A stretch of 64,000 nt of DNA from Streptomyces nymphaeiformis. GTDB lineage: Bacteria; Actinomycetota; Actinomycetes; Streptomycetales; Streptomycetaceae. Position numbers and translations under genes: made by a program. The notes below the pieces were generated by a model that was given only the letters and a program-made list of their open reading frames with translations, was not told the origin of the DNA and searched no databases. The DNA lies in NCBI RefSeq assembly GCF_014203895.1, contig NZ_JACHJY010000010.1, forward strand, positions 124,001-188,000, given 5' to 3'. Positions 31,523 through 38,830 of the stretch are shown here, piece after piece (positions within the stretch are counted from its first letter, which is position 1; each line of letters begins with the position of its first letter).

Positions 31523-32848
31523 GTGAGCGAGTCGAACACGGCCCGGAGCGTCAGCGGCGAGAATGAGGTGGTCGACCTCTGTCGCGACCTCATCCGCATC
31601 GACACCAGCAACTACGGCGACCACTCCGGCCCGGGAGAGCGGGCGGCGGCCGAGTACGTCGCCGAGAAGCTCGCGGAGGTCGGTCTCGAGCCGAAGATCA
31701 TCGAGTCGCACAAGGGGCGGGCCTCCACCGTCGCCCGGATCGAGGGCGAGGACCCGTCGCGTCCGGCCCTGCTCATCCACGGCCACACCGACGTCGTCCC
31801 GGCCAACGCCGAGGACTGGACCCACCACCCCTTCTCCGGCGAGATCGCCGACGGCTGCGTCTGGGGCCGCGGCGCCGTCGACATGAAGGACATGGACGCG
31901 ATGACCCTCGCGGTCGTCCGCGACCGGCTGCGCAGCGGCCGCAAGCCCCCGCGCGACATCGTCCTCGCCTTCCTCGCCGACGAGGAGGCCGGCGGCACCT
32001 ACGGCGCCCGGCACCTGGTCGACAAGCACCGCGACCTCTTCGACGGGGTCACGGAGGCGATCGGCGAGGTCGGCGGCTTCTCCTTCACCGTCAACGAGAA
32101 CCTGCGGCTCTACCTGGTCGAGACGGCCCAGAAGGGCATGCACTGGATGCGGCTGACCGTCGAGGGCACGGCCGGCCACGGCTCCATGACCAACGACGAC
32201 AACGCCATCACGGAGCTCTGCGAGGCCGTGGGCCGCCTCGGCCGCCACCAGTGGCCGGTCAGGGTCACCAAGACCGTGCGGAGCTTCCTCGACGAGCTCT
32301 CGGACGCGCTCGGCACCCCGCTCGACCCCGAGGACATGGACGGCACCCTCGCCAAGCTCGGCGGCATCGCCAAGATGGTCGGCGCCACCCTGCGCAACTC
32401 GGCCGCCCCGACGATGCTCGGCGCCGGCTACAAGGTGAACGTCATCCCCGGCCAGGCCACGGCCCACGTCGACGGCCGCTTCCTGCCCGGCTACGAGCAG
32501 GAGTTCCTGGCCGACCTCGACCGGATCCTCGGGCCCCGCGTGAAGCGCGAGGACGTGCACGGCGACAAGGCCCTGGAGACCAGCTTCGACGGCGCCCTGG
32601 TCGACGCCATGCAGCTGGCGCTGCGCGCCGAGGACCCGATCGCCCGCGCCGTGCCGTACATGCTGTCCGGCGGCACCGACGCCAAGTCCTTCGACGACCT
32701 CGGCATCCGCTGCTTCGGCTTCGCCCCGCTCCAGCTGCCGCCGGAGCTCGACTTCGCCGGCATGTTCCACGGCGTGGACGAGCGGGTCCCGGTGGACGGC
32801 CTGAAGTTCGGCGTCCGCGTCCTGGACCGGTTCATCGACGCCTGCTGA
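31523..32848 (+). CDS. M20-family metallopeptidase/deacylase
   Basis: A 441-residue dizinc peptidase of the M20 (ArgE/DapE/carboxypeptidase) family. Zinc ligands are visible: LLIHGHTDVVP (His88), GRGAVDMKDMDAM (Asp120), FLADEEAGG (Glu154 as general base, Glu155), and a C-terminal histidine in FHGVDERVPV. A small dimerisation domain (about 190-320) lies between. GTG start at 31523 follows GGGAGGAAGC. It removes an acyl or amino-acyl group from a peptide-like substrate in the cytoplasm; annotation as a dipeptidase is usual but unproven. It is divergent from tRNA-Leu and lies upstream of the chaplin genes. Confidence 0.9.
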   Translation: MSESNTARSVSGENEVVDLCRDLIRIDTSNYGDHSGPGERAAAEYVAEKLAEVGLEPKIIESHKGRASTVARIEGEDPSRPALLIHGHTDVVPANAEDWTHHPFSGEIADGCVWGRGAVDMKDMDAMTLAVVRDRLRSGRKPPRDIVLAFLADEEAGGTYGARHLVDKHRDLFDGVTEAIGEVGGFSFTVNENLRLYLVETAQKGMHWMRLTVEGTAGHGSMTNDDNAITELCEAVGRLGRHQWPVRVTKTVRSFLDELSDALGTPLDPEDMDGTLAKLGGIAKMVGATLRNSAAPTMLGAGYKVNVIPGQATAHVDGRFLPGYEQEFLADLDRILGPRVKREDVHGDKALETSFDGALVDAMQLALRAEDPIARAVPYMLSGGTDAKSFDDLGIRCFGFAPLQLPPELDFAGMFHGVDERVPVDGLKFGVRVLDRFIDAC

Positions 32849-32905
32849 GGAACCCCTCGGATTCGTCCGCCCGTTTGTATGTGACCGGAAAGAGTGAATG
32901 CACTC

Positions 32906-32922
32906 GGGGGCTCGTAGCCCCC
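32906..32922 (+). other. hairpin downstream of M20 peptidase
   Basis: GGGGGCT-CGT-AGCCCCC, a 7-bp GC-rich stem 57 bp after the peptidase stop. It is a plausible terminator or the start of the chpH leader. Confidence 0.4.
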
Positions 32923-32945
32923 ATCATTCCCCCTCGTTACAGGTG

Positions 32946-32970
32946 ATGCGGTCCGCGGCTGGGACCGCAT
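32946..32970 (+). promoter_or_regulatory. leader hairpin ahead of chpH
   Basis: ATGCGGTCC pairs perfectly with GGACCGCAT, with a 7-base loop, ending eight bases before the strong AGGAGGA ribosome site (32979-32985) of chpH. It could influence mRNA stability or translation. Confidence 0.4.
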
Positions 32971-32988
32971 TGCCAACTAGGAGGAATA

Positions 32989-33222
32989 ATGATCAAGAAG
33001 GTCGTCGCCGCTGCGGCTGCCACCGGCGGTCTCGTTCTCGCGGGCGCGGGCATGGCCGCTGCCGACGCGGGTGCCCAGGGTGCCGCCATCGGTTCCCCCG
33101 GCGTGCTCTCGGGCAACGTCGTCCAGGTGCCGGTTCACGTCCCCGTGAACGTGTGCGGCAACACGGTCTCCGTGATCGGCCTGCTGAACCCCGCCTTCGG
33201 CAACACCTGCGTCAACGCCTGA
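32989..33222 (+). CDS. chpH: short chaplin
   Basis: A 77-residue exported protein. The Sec signal (MIKKVVAAAAATGGLVLAGA, cleavage near AAA-DAG at 25) is followed by one chaplin domain: IGSPGVLSGNVVQVPVHVPVN, then NVCGNTVSVIGLLNPAFGNTC with the conserved cysteine pair C56/C74. Short chaplins assemble into amyloid-like fibres that coat aerial hyphae and spores and lower surface tension. The ribosome site AGGAGGA is very strong, as expected for an abundant protein. The neighbouring long chaplin and the locus order match chpH-chpC of S. coelicolor from memory. A strong terminator follows, so it is probably transcribed on its own. Confidence 0.95.
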   Translation: MIKKVVAAAAATGGLVLAGAGMAAADAGAQGAAIGSPGVLSGNVVQVPVHVPVNVCGNTVSVIGLLNPAFGNTCVNA

Positions 33223-33256
33223 CGTTGTGCCTCGCCCCGTGAGGGTGTGAGCCGGT

Positions 33257-33293
33257 CCGGCCCCGGAGTGCGTGCCATGCACTCCGGGGCCGG
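33257..33293 (+). terminator. terminator of chpH
   Basis: CCGGCCCCGGAGTGC pairs perfectly with GCACTCCGGGGCCGG over 15 bp, with a 7-base loop and no U-run, between chpH and chpC. Confidence 0.8.
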
Positions 33294-33362
33294 TGGCCAT
33301 TTCCGCCCCGGGCCGTCCGCCCGGTGGCACTCTTTCGAAGCCGAGCAGGCAGGGAACAAGCT

Positions 33363-34175
33363 ATGCGACAGGTCACGCGCAAGGGCCTCATCACCGTCGC
33401 GGCCGCCGGAGGCGTTTTCGCCGCCGTCGGCGGCGGATATGCGCACGCCGATTCCGGCGCGTACGGTACGGCCATGAATTCCCCGGGCGTCGCGTCCGGG
33501 AATTCCGTCCAGGTCCCGGTGCACGCACCGGTGAACGCCTGCGGAAACACCGTCAACGTCATCGGGCTGCTCAATCCGTCCTTCGGCAACACGTGCGCCA
33601 ACTCCTCCGGGGCGAGCGGAGGCTCCTCCGCCGGCGGCCACACGGGCAACTCTCCCGGCGTGGGCTCCGGCAACACCGTCGAGGTGCCGATCGACGCCCC
33701 GGTGAACGTGTGCGGCAACAACGTCACGGGCGTCGGCCTGGGCAACGCGGTCATGGGCAACGACTGCGCGAACGGCGGGGACACGGGGTACGGGGAGGAG
33801 ACTCCGGGGACCCCTGGTACGCCCGGCACTCCTGGGACCCCCGGCACCCCCGGTACGCCCGGCACTCCTGGGACCCCCGGCACCCCCGGTACTCCGGGGA
33901 CACCTGGCACTCCGGGGACCCCGGGTACTCCGGGCACCCCCGGTACGCCTGGCACCCCCGGCCACCCGGGTACGCCTGGGACTCCCGGTACTCCGGGCAC
34001 TCCGGGGAACGAAGGCGGGCACAACACTCCCGGTACCCAGGTCGTCACTCCGCCGCGGGCCGTCGAGGAGCTCGCCGAGACCGGCTCCGGTCCGCTCGGC
34101 GTGATCGTCCCCGCCGGCGCCGGGATGCTGCTCGCCGGCTCGCTGATCTACCGCCGCGCCCGCAGCGCCGCCTGA
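33363..34175 (+). CDS. chpC: long, sortase-anchored chaplin with collagen-like repeat
   Basis: A 270-residue exported protein. The signal peptide ends near HAD-SG (30). Two chaplin domains follow: residues 38-79 (C60, C78) and 95-137 (C117, C135). A low-complexity spacer of 23 tandem Thr-Pro-Gly triplets (147-215, one His-Pro-Gly) comes next. The C-terminus has a sortase signal, LAETG (237-241), a hydrophobic helix and the basic tail YRRARSAA. It would be linked to the cell wall by a class E sortase and present two chaplin domains to nucleate the surface layer. The start at 33363 is chosen because MRQVTRKGL begins the signal. The length of the Gly-X-Pro-type spacer is unusual. Confidence 0.93.
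   Translation: MRQVTRKGLITVAAAGGVFAAVGGGYAHADSGAYGTAMNSPGVASGNSVQVPVHAPVNACGNTVNVIGLLNPSFGNTCANSSGASGGSSAGGHTGNSPGVGSGNTVEVPIDAPVNVCGNNVTGVGLGNAVMGNDCANGGDTGYGEETPGTPGTPGTPGTPGTPGTPGTPGTPGTPGTPGTPGTPGTPGTPGTPGTPGTPGHPGTPGTPGTPGTPGNEGGHNTPGTQVVTPPRAVEELAETGSGPLGVIVPAGAGMLLAGSLIYRRARSAA
33801..34007 (+). repeat. 23 tandem 9-bp repeats encoding Thr-Pro-Gly
   Basis: Units of ACNCCNGGN: 18 TPG, one HPG (33963-33971), then four TPG. Synonymous codons vary between units, so the array is old or under protein-level selection rather than a fresh expansion. Confidence 0.9.
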
Positions 34176-34201
34176 GCCACCGCGCTCACGCACCACGCAC
34201 A

Positions 34202-34226
34202 GGGGCCCCGCACACCGCGGGGCCCC
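34202..34226 (+). terminator. terminator of chpC
   Basis: GGGGCCCCGC-ACACC-GCGGGGCCCC followed by TTCT, between chpC and the convergent DUF5703 gene. Confidence 0.82.
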
Positions 34227-34254
34227 TTCTCGATTATCGATGCTCCGGTCCTCG

Positions 34255-34443
34255 CTACCAGGTCGCCCGGATCTGGCGGATGATCCGCCGCTTCAGCCGC
34301 ACTCTGCGGCTGCCGTCCCGGTGCAGGCTCAGGCGGTCCAACTCCCAGTGTCCGTACTCGGCATGGTCGGTCAGGAGCCGCGTCGCCTCCTTGCGGGAGA
34401 CACCGCGCGGCACGTACACGTCGACAAATTCGTATTCCGGCAT
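34255..34443 (-). CDS. DUF5703 family small protein
   Basis: A 62-residue basic protein, MPEYEFVDVYVPRGVSRKEATRLLTDHAEYGHWELDRL..., ending in an Arg/Lys-rich segment RRVRLKRRIIRQIRATW. It matches the small DUF5703 proteins conserved in streptomycetes; no function is known. The N-terminal half looks like a small alpha/beta unit and the tail could contact nucleic acid. It is divergent from the gene at 34491 with only 47 bp between, so the promoters must be back to back. Confidence 0.78.
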   Translation of the reverse strand: MPEYEFVDVYVPRGVSRKEATRLLTDHAEYGHWELDRLSLHRDGSRRVRLKRRIIRQIRATW

Positions 34444-34477
34444 CGCATCTATTGTGCGGGCACGGGCCCGGTACGGA

Positions 34478-34483
34478 TAGCGT
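34478..34483 (+). promoter_or_regulatory. -10 hexamer TAGCGT, leaderless start
   Basis: TAGCGT lies seven bases before ATG 34491. It supports that start and a leaderless mRNA. Confidence 0.5.
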
Positions 34484-34490
34484 CTGTCCC

Positions 34491-35150
34491 ATGTCTGATG
34501 CTGCGCAGCCGACCGCTGCCGAGGTACGTGCCGCCGCCGAGGCGGTCAAGACCGCACTGGACCGTCACCTCGCGGCGGTCGAACGCCGCACGGGAGACGA
34601 CGACACGGCCGTGTTCGAGGCCTTCAACGCCCTCGCCTCGGCGGCCGAGGCGTACGACGAACTCCTCTACGACCGCTACGACGAAGTCACCCCCTTCGAG
34701 ATCCCGGGGGCCGACGGCAACCTGCCGCCGTACGCCGGACCTGACGAACCTCACGCCCTCAGCCTCCTGATCCGCCGCGACTACGCGGTGGCCGAGCCGC
34801 AACGGCTGCTCGCCCAGGCCCGCCGGGTCGCCGAGCTCGACGACGACGCGGACACCCGTGCGGTCGCCAAGGCCGGGGCCTCGCCGCTCGCCGCGCTCGG
34901 CGTGCTGTTCGGCGAGTACGAACCGGACGAGATCGCCTCCCGGCACAAGGAGTTCGGCCTGGAGGAGGGGGACTCCACGCTCTGGGTCACCGCCGCCGAG
35001 GAGCTCCCGGAACCGGGGGAGTGGCTGGCCGCCCCCTTCGACCACGCCGACCCGGAGCGGATCGTCTGCCGCTTCGACGTCAGCTCCGTCTTCGACGAGG
35101 AGGACGAGGAGGAGCCCGTGGACGCGGGAGCCCGCGGCGCGGACGTCTGA
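34491..35150 (+). CDS. conserved acidic protein of unknown function
   Basis: A 219-residue, very acidic cytoplasmic protein. The N-terminal third is helical (AEVRAAAEAVKTALDRHLAAVERRTGDDDTAVFEAFNALASAAEAYDELLYDRYDEV), and the end is Glu/Asp rich (SSVFDEEDEEEPVDAG). No signal peptide, membrane segment or catalytic motif is recognisable. It is conserved among streptomycetes in this position from memory. Start ATG 34491 with TAGCGT seven bases upstream. It ends at the strongest hairpin in the window, convergent with the RecD-like gene. Confidence 0.7.
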   Translation: MSDAAQPTAAEVRAAAEAVKTALDRHLAAVERRTGDDDTAVFEAFNALASAAEAYDELLYDRYDEVTPFEIPGADGNLPPYAGPDEPHALSLLIRRDYAVAEPQRLLAQARRVAELDDDADTRAVAKAGASPLAALGVLFGEYEPDEIASRHKEFGLEEGDSTLWVTAAEELPEPGEWLAAPFDHADPERIVCRFDVSSVFDEEDEEEPVDAGARGADV

Positions 35151-35273
35151 CGGGCGGCCTGGGGGCGCGTGGCAGGACGCCTGACCGGACGTGCCTCCGG
35201 GGGCGTGACGGGACGGGCTTCCGGACGCCGATCCGGGACACCTCGACCGGACGCGTTTCCGGACGCCTTTCCG

Positions 35274-35323
35274 GACGGCGGAGGGCCGGGACACCGCGTG
35301 CGGTGTCCCGGCCCTCCGCCGTC
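35274..35323. terminator. very long bidirectional terminator hairpin
   Basis: A 23-bp perfect stem (35275-35297 with 35300-35322; arms begin ACGGCGGAGGGCC and end GGCCCTCCGCCGT), extended by one G-C pair, with a 2-base centre. It separates the convergent genes ending at 35150 and 35337. Confidence 0.88.
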
Positions 35324-35336
35324 GTCCCGGTGCGCC

Positions 35337-37727
35337 CTACTCCTCGTCGGCGGCCAGCAGGCCCTCCAGGAGTGGCCGCAGGCGCGTCGTGCGCTCCGGG
35401 ACCACGCCCTCGGCCACCGCACGGGCCAGCGCCTGGTCCACACCGTGCACGACCGACAGATGGCGCTCCGCCCGGCCGAAGGCCGTGTACACCCACGGCC
35501 GGCTCAGGCCGCCCGCGGCGTCCCCGGGCAGCACCACGACCACCGCGGGCCAGCGCGTCCCGGCCGCCTGGTGCGCGGTGAGCGCCCAGCCGTGCCGCAG
35601 CACCGACTCCACCCGCTCCTTCGGTACGAGGACCTCCTCGTCCCCGCACCGCAGCCGCAGGCCCTCGGCGTCGGCCCCCAGGACCGTCCCCGTCACCGTG
35701 CGCCCCGGCGCGGGCGCGTACGCCACCCGGTCACCGGGGTCGTAGCCCCCGAAGCGGCCCGGTCCGGGGTTGAGCCGCTGCTTCAGGGCGGCGTTCAGCG
35801 CGCGCGTACCGGCGGAGCCGCCGTGGCCGACCGTGACGACCTGCGTCTGCTCGGACGGCACCCCGATCGCCCGGGGCACCGAGTCGGCCACCAGCTGGAC
35901 CGTACGGTGCACGGCCTCGCCCGCGTCCCGCACCGGGACGATCACGATCTCCTTGCCGGGGGCCTCGACCTGGTTCAGCTCGCCGACGCCGATGCCCGAC
36001 ACCAGCTCGCCGAGCGGTCCCGGGTCGGGGACGCGGGAGGCGACCCGGGGGCACACCCGGGCCGCGAGCACGTCCGCGAAGACCCGGCCGGCGCCCGGCG
36101 CGCCGAGCACCTCCGGGTCGCCGCTCAGCACCAGCCGGCAGCCGTCCGGCAGCGACTCCACGAGCATCGCGCCGGTCTCCACGTCCAGCTGCGGCGCGTC
36201 GAGGACCACGAGCAGGTCGAGGGCGAAGGCGCCGTCCTCGTCCCGGCCGGGACCGGCCGCGCCGGACAGCAGCGCGGCGACCGTCACGGCCTCGGCCCCG
36301 GCGGCGCGTCGCCCGCCGTCCGCGTGGACGGCCACCAGGGTGCGCAGCCCGCGCTCCCGGGCCGCGGCGGCGAGCGCCACCGGCTCGGTGCGGGAGGCCT
36401 CACCGCCGGTGTGGAGGACGAGCCCGTGCGCCCCAGCGGCGCGCTCGAGCTCGCTGCCCTCCCAGGCGTCGGCCTTCGCGGTCCTCACGAGGCGGGCGAG
36501 ACCGTCCGCGAGGCTCTCCTCGGCGAGCGCGTACCGGTCGAGCCCGATCAGCACGGGCGCGGCGGGCTCCTGCTCCTGTTCCTGTTCCTCGGAGCTCTCC
36601 TCCTCGGACTCCTCGGCCGTCTCCTCCTCCTGGAAGACGAGGACCGCGCCCTCGGAGACCGCCGTCTCGACGGCCTGCTCCGGATCGGGCACGGCGTGTC
36701 CGGCGAGCCCGGCGCGCACGGCCTGGATCTCCAGGGCCGTGTGCCCCTGGAGGGCGGCCCGTTCGAGGAGCCACGCCGTCAGGGCGACGGCGCGGCGCGG
36801 GTCGCCGGGGCCGCACGCGGGGCCGAGCAGGGCGCGCGCGAAACCGTCGGCCTGCTCCGGGCGGACCCCGGACACCGCGAGCAGCTGCCACGGGTCCTCG
36901 CGCAGCGCCGCGGCCGCGCCCTCGCCGAGCGCGGCGGCGACCTGGCCGGCCAGCGCCTCGGGGGCGCCGCCCTGGGCGAGGACCTCGCGGACGGCGGCCG
37001 TGGCGCCGGGCGCCGGGGCCGCCGGCCGCTCCGGTGCGGGGGGCCGCACGGTCATCGGCGGGGCCGTCTCGGCGGCGGGGCGGCGGGGGGCGGGCTCGGG
37101 TGCCTCGTAGAAGGTGCTGCCCGAGGCGGTGCCGCCCTCGACGGCCCGGACGGCGGCGAGGAGATCGGCCGCGGTGCCGCTCAGCTTGGTGCCGCCGGCC
37201 ACCGGTCCGCTCTTCTCGGCCTTCCGGGCCTCGATCCTGGCCCGCAACTCCCGCTGAGCGGCAAGCTCGGCCTGGGCGTCACTCAACTCGGCCGCGTCCC
37301 CCTCGACGCCCCCGGCCTCCGTACCGGCCTCGTCGGCGGAACCGGCCTCGCCGCCGGTAGCGGTCTGCTCGGCGGAACCGGACTCTTCGCCGGAGCCGGG
37401 CTCGTCGCTGCTGCCGGACTCGTCGCCGGAGCCCGGCTCATCGACGGCGCGGGCTTCCTCGGTGGAGCGGGCTTCCTCGGCGGCGCCGGCCTCGTCGCCG
37501 GCGCCGGCCCCCTCGGCCGCCCCCGACTGCTCATGGGCGTCCGGGCCCTTGCCCGTACCCGGCTCCTCGGCCGCCCCCGACTGCTCATGGGCGTCCGGGC
37601 CCTTGCCCGTACCCGGCTCCTCGGCCTCACCCGGCCGGTCGTCGGAGGCCGGGGCCCCGGGGGCCTCCCCCAGGTCCTCGGCAGGGGCCACGGCCTCGGG
37701 CGCGGTCTCCCCGGAAGGCTCGGTCAC
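35337..37727 (-). CDS. RecD-like helicase-fold protein with degenerate ATPase motifs
   Basis: A 796-residue protein. Residues 1-150 are acidic, Glu/Ala/Gly/Ser-rich low complexity with a duplicated 18-residue unit. A helical helix-hairpin-helix-like region (about 245-345) is as in RecD2. A second acidic linker (about 365-392) is followed by a helicase-like core. The core retains a Walker B-like LLVVLDAPQLD (~508), LVLSGDPEVLG (motif III, ~535), WALTAHQAAGTRWPAVVVVLP (~710-730, motif V) and WVYTAFGRAERHLSVVHG (motif VI). The expected P-loop is replaced by LVLHTGGEASRTEP (~436-450), lacking GKT/S. ATP hydrolysis is therefore doubtful. Its ATG overlaps the stop of the AKR gene downstream (ATGA). 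Confidence 0.78.
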   Translation of the reverse strand: MTEPSGETAPEAVAPAEDLGEAPGAPASDDRPGEAEEPGTGKGPDAHEQSGAAEEPGTGKGPDAHEQSGAAEGAGAGDEAGAAEEARSTEEARAVDEPGSGDESGSSDEPGSGEESGSAEQTATGGEAGSADEAGTEAGGVEGDAAELSDAQAELAAQRELRARIEARKAEKSGPVAGGTKLSGTAADLLAAVRAVEGGTASGSTFYEAPEPAPRRPAAETAPPMTVRPPAPERPAAPAPGATAAVREVLAQGGAPEALAGQVAAALGEGAAAALREDPWQLLAVSGVRPEQADGFARALLGPACGPGDPRRAVALTAWLLERAALQGHTALEIQAVRAGLAGHAVPDPEQAVETAVSEGAVLVFQEEETAEESEEESSEEQEQEQEPAAPVLIGLDRYALAEESLADGLARLVRTAKADAWEGSELERAAGAHGLVLHTGGEASRTEPVALAAAARERGLRTLVAVHADGGRRAAGAEAVTVAALLSGAAGPGRDEDGAFALDLLVVLDAPQLDVETGAMLVESLPDGCRLVLSGDPEVLGAPGAGRVFADVLAARVCPRVASRVPDPGPLGELVSGIGVGELNQVEAPGKEIVIVPVRDAGEAVHRTVQLVADSVPRAIGVPSEQTQVVTVGHGGSAGTRALNAALKQRLNPGPGRFGGYDPGDRVAYAPAPGRTVTGTVLGADAEGLRLRCGDEEVLVPKERVESVLRHGWALTAHQAAGTRWPAVVVVLPGDAAGGLSRPWVYTAFGRAERHLSVVHGVDQALARAVAEGVVPERTTRLRPLLEGLLAADEE
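37512..37619 (-). repeat. perfect 54-bp tandem duplication
   Basis: Two identical 54-bp units (37512-37565, 37566-37619) encode the repeated EEPGTGKGPDAHEQSGAA-type unit in the acidic N-terminal region of the RecD-like protein. No differences were seen between copies, so the duplication is recent. Confidence 0.9.
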
Positions 37728-38701
37728 AAGGTGCTCCAGTCGTGATCCGGATAGCGGTGCACGGGCGCCGACACATCGTCCAGCGCCCGACAGATCTCGT
37801 CAGGAAGACTAAGCGCCTCCACTGACAACGCGGCCGTGAGCTGGCGCGCCGTGCGCGCGCCGACGATCGGGGCCGTCACTCCGGGGCGGTCGCGCACCCA
37901 CGCGAGCGCGACGTGCAGCGGGGTCGTCGCCAGTCCGTCCGCCGCCGTCGTCACCGCGTCCACGATCCGGCTCGCGGCCTCGTCCAGGTACGGCTCCACG
38001 AAGGGCGCCATCGTCTCCGAGGCGCCCCGCGAGTCCGTCGGCGTGCCGCTGCGGTACTTCCCCGTCAGGACCCCGCGCCCCAGCGGGGAGGAGGGCAGCA
38101 GGCCTATGCCGAGGTCCATCGCGGCCGGCAGCACCTCGCGCTCGATGCCCCGCTGGAGCAGCGAGTACTCGAGCTGGGCGCCCGCGAGCCGGGTCCGGTC
38201 GCCGCCGAGCTGCCAGGTGCCCGCCTTGGCGAGCTGCCAGCCGCAGAAGTTCGCCACGCCCGCGTACCGCGCCCGCCCGCTGCGTACGGCGATGTCGAGC
38301 GCCTGGAGCGACTCCTCCAGAGGCGTGTACGGGTCGAAGGCGTGCAGTTGCCACAGGTCCACGTGGTCGGTGCCCAGGCGGGCGAGGGAGGCGTCGAGCG
38401 CGGCGAGCAGGTGCCCGCGCGAGCCGTCCGTGCGCCGGTCCGGGTCCGGGACGCTGCCGGCCTTGGTGGACAGGACGAGGTCCTGCCGGGACACCAGGCG
38501 CTCCATCAGCCGCCCGAGCAGATACTCCGCCTCGCCCCCGCCGTACACGTCGGCGGTGTCCACGAGCGTGCCGCCCGCGTCCCAGAACGCCTTCAACTGC
38601 TCGGCGGCGTCGTGCTCGTCGGTGTCCCGGCCCCACGTGAGGGTGCCGAGTCCGATGCGCGACACGCGCAGGCCGGTACGTCCGAGATGCCTCTGCTCCA
38701 T
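37724..38701 (-). CDS. aldo/keto reductase
   Basis: A 325-residue (alpha/beta)8 NADPH-dependent reductase. The AKR tetrad is visible: DTADVYGGGEAEYLLG (Asp and Tyr), LSTKAG (Lys) and WQLHAFDP (His). The C-terminal cofactor region is APIVGARTARQLTAAL. The start ATG 38701 gives MEQRHLGRTGLRVSRIGLGT, the usual N-terminus, and is preceded by TACTCT seven bases upstream, so it is probably leaderless. Upstream gene is a divergent LLM oxidoreductase; downstream the RecD-like gene start overlaps its stop codon by four bases, implying translational coupling between two seemingly unrelated genes. Confidence 0.92.
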   Translation of the reverse strand: MEQRHLGRTGLRVSRIGLGTLTWGRDTDEHDAAEQLKAFWDAGGTLVDTADVYGGGEAEYLLGRLMERLVSRQDLVLSTKAGSVPDPDRRTDGSRGHLLAALDASLARLGTDHVDLWQLHAFDPYTPLEESLQALDIAVRSGRARYAGVANFCGWQLAKAGTWQLGGDRTRLAGAQLEYSLLQRGIEREVLPAAMDLGIGLLPSSPLGRGVLTGKYRSGTPTDSRGASETMAPFVEPYLDEAASRIVDAVTTAADGLATTPLHVALAWVRDRPGVTAPIVGARTARQLTAALSVEALSLPDEICRALDDVSAPVHRYPDHDWSTL

Positions 38702-38708
38702 GGGCGCG

Positions 38709-38714
38709 AGAGTA
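38709..38714 (-). promoter_or_regulatory. -10 hexamer TACTCT, leaderless start of AKR gene
   Basis: Minus-strand TACTCT, seven bases before ATG 38701. It would also drive the coupled RecD-like gene. Confidence 0.5.
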
Positions 38715-38830
38715 CTGGCCAGGGCACCACGCGGAGAGAGCCTGTGGACAACCGCGTCCTGACGGATGGCTCGTACGCGCGCTAGAGTCCCGCCCACAGA
38801 GACGTTACCGATGGGTAAGGGGTGCGTGGA

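Noticed and set aside
33801..34007. CRISPR-like or satellite DNA
   Set aside because: The 9-bp periodicity keeps the reading frame of a chaplin gene and codes for Thr-Pro-Gly; it is a protein repeat.
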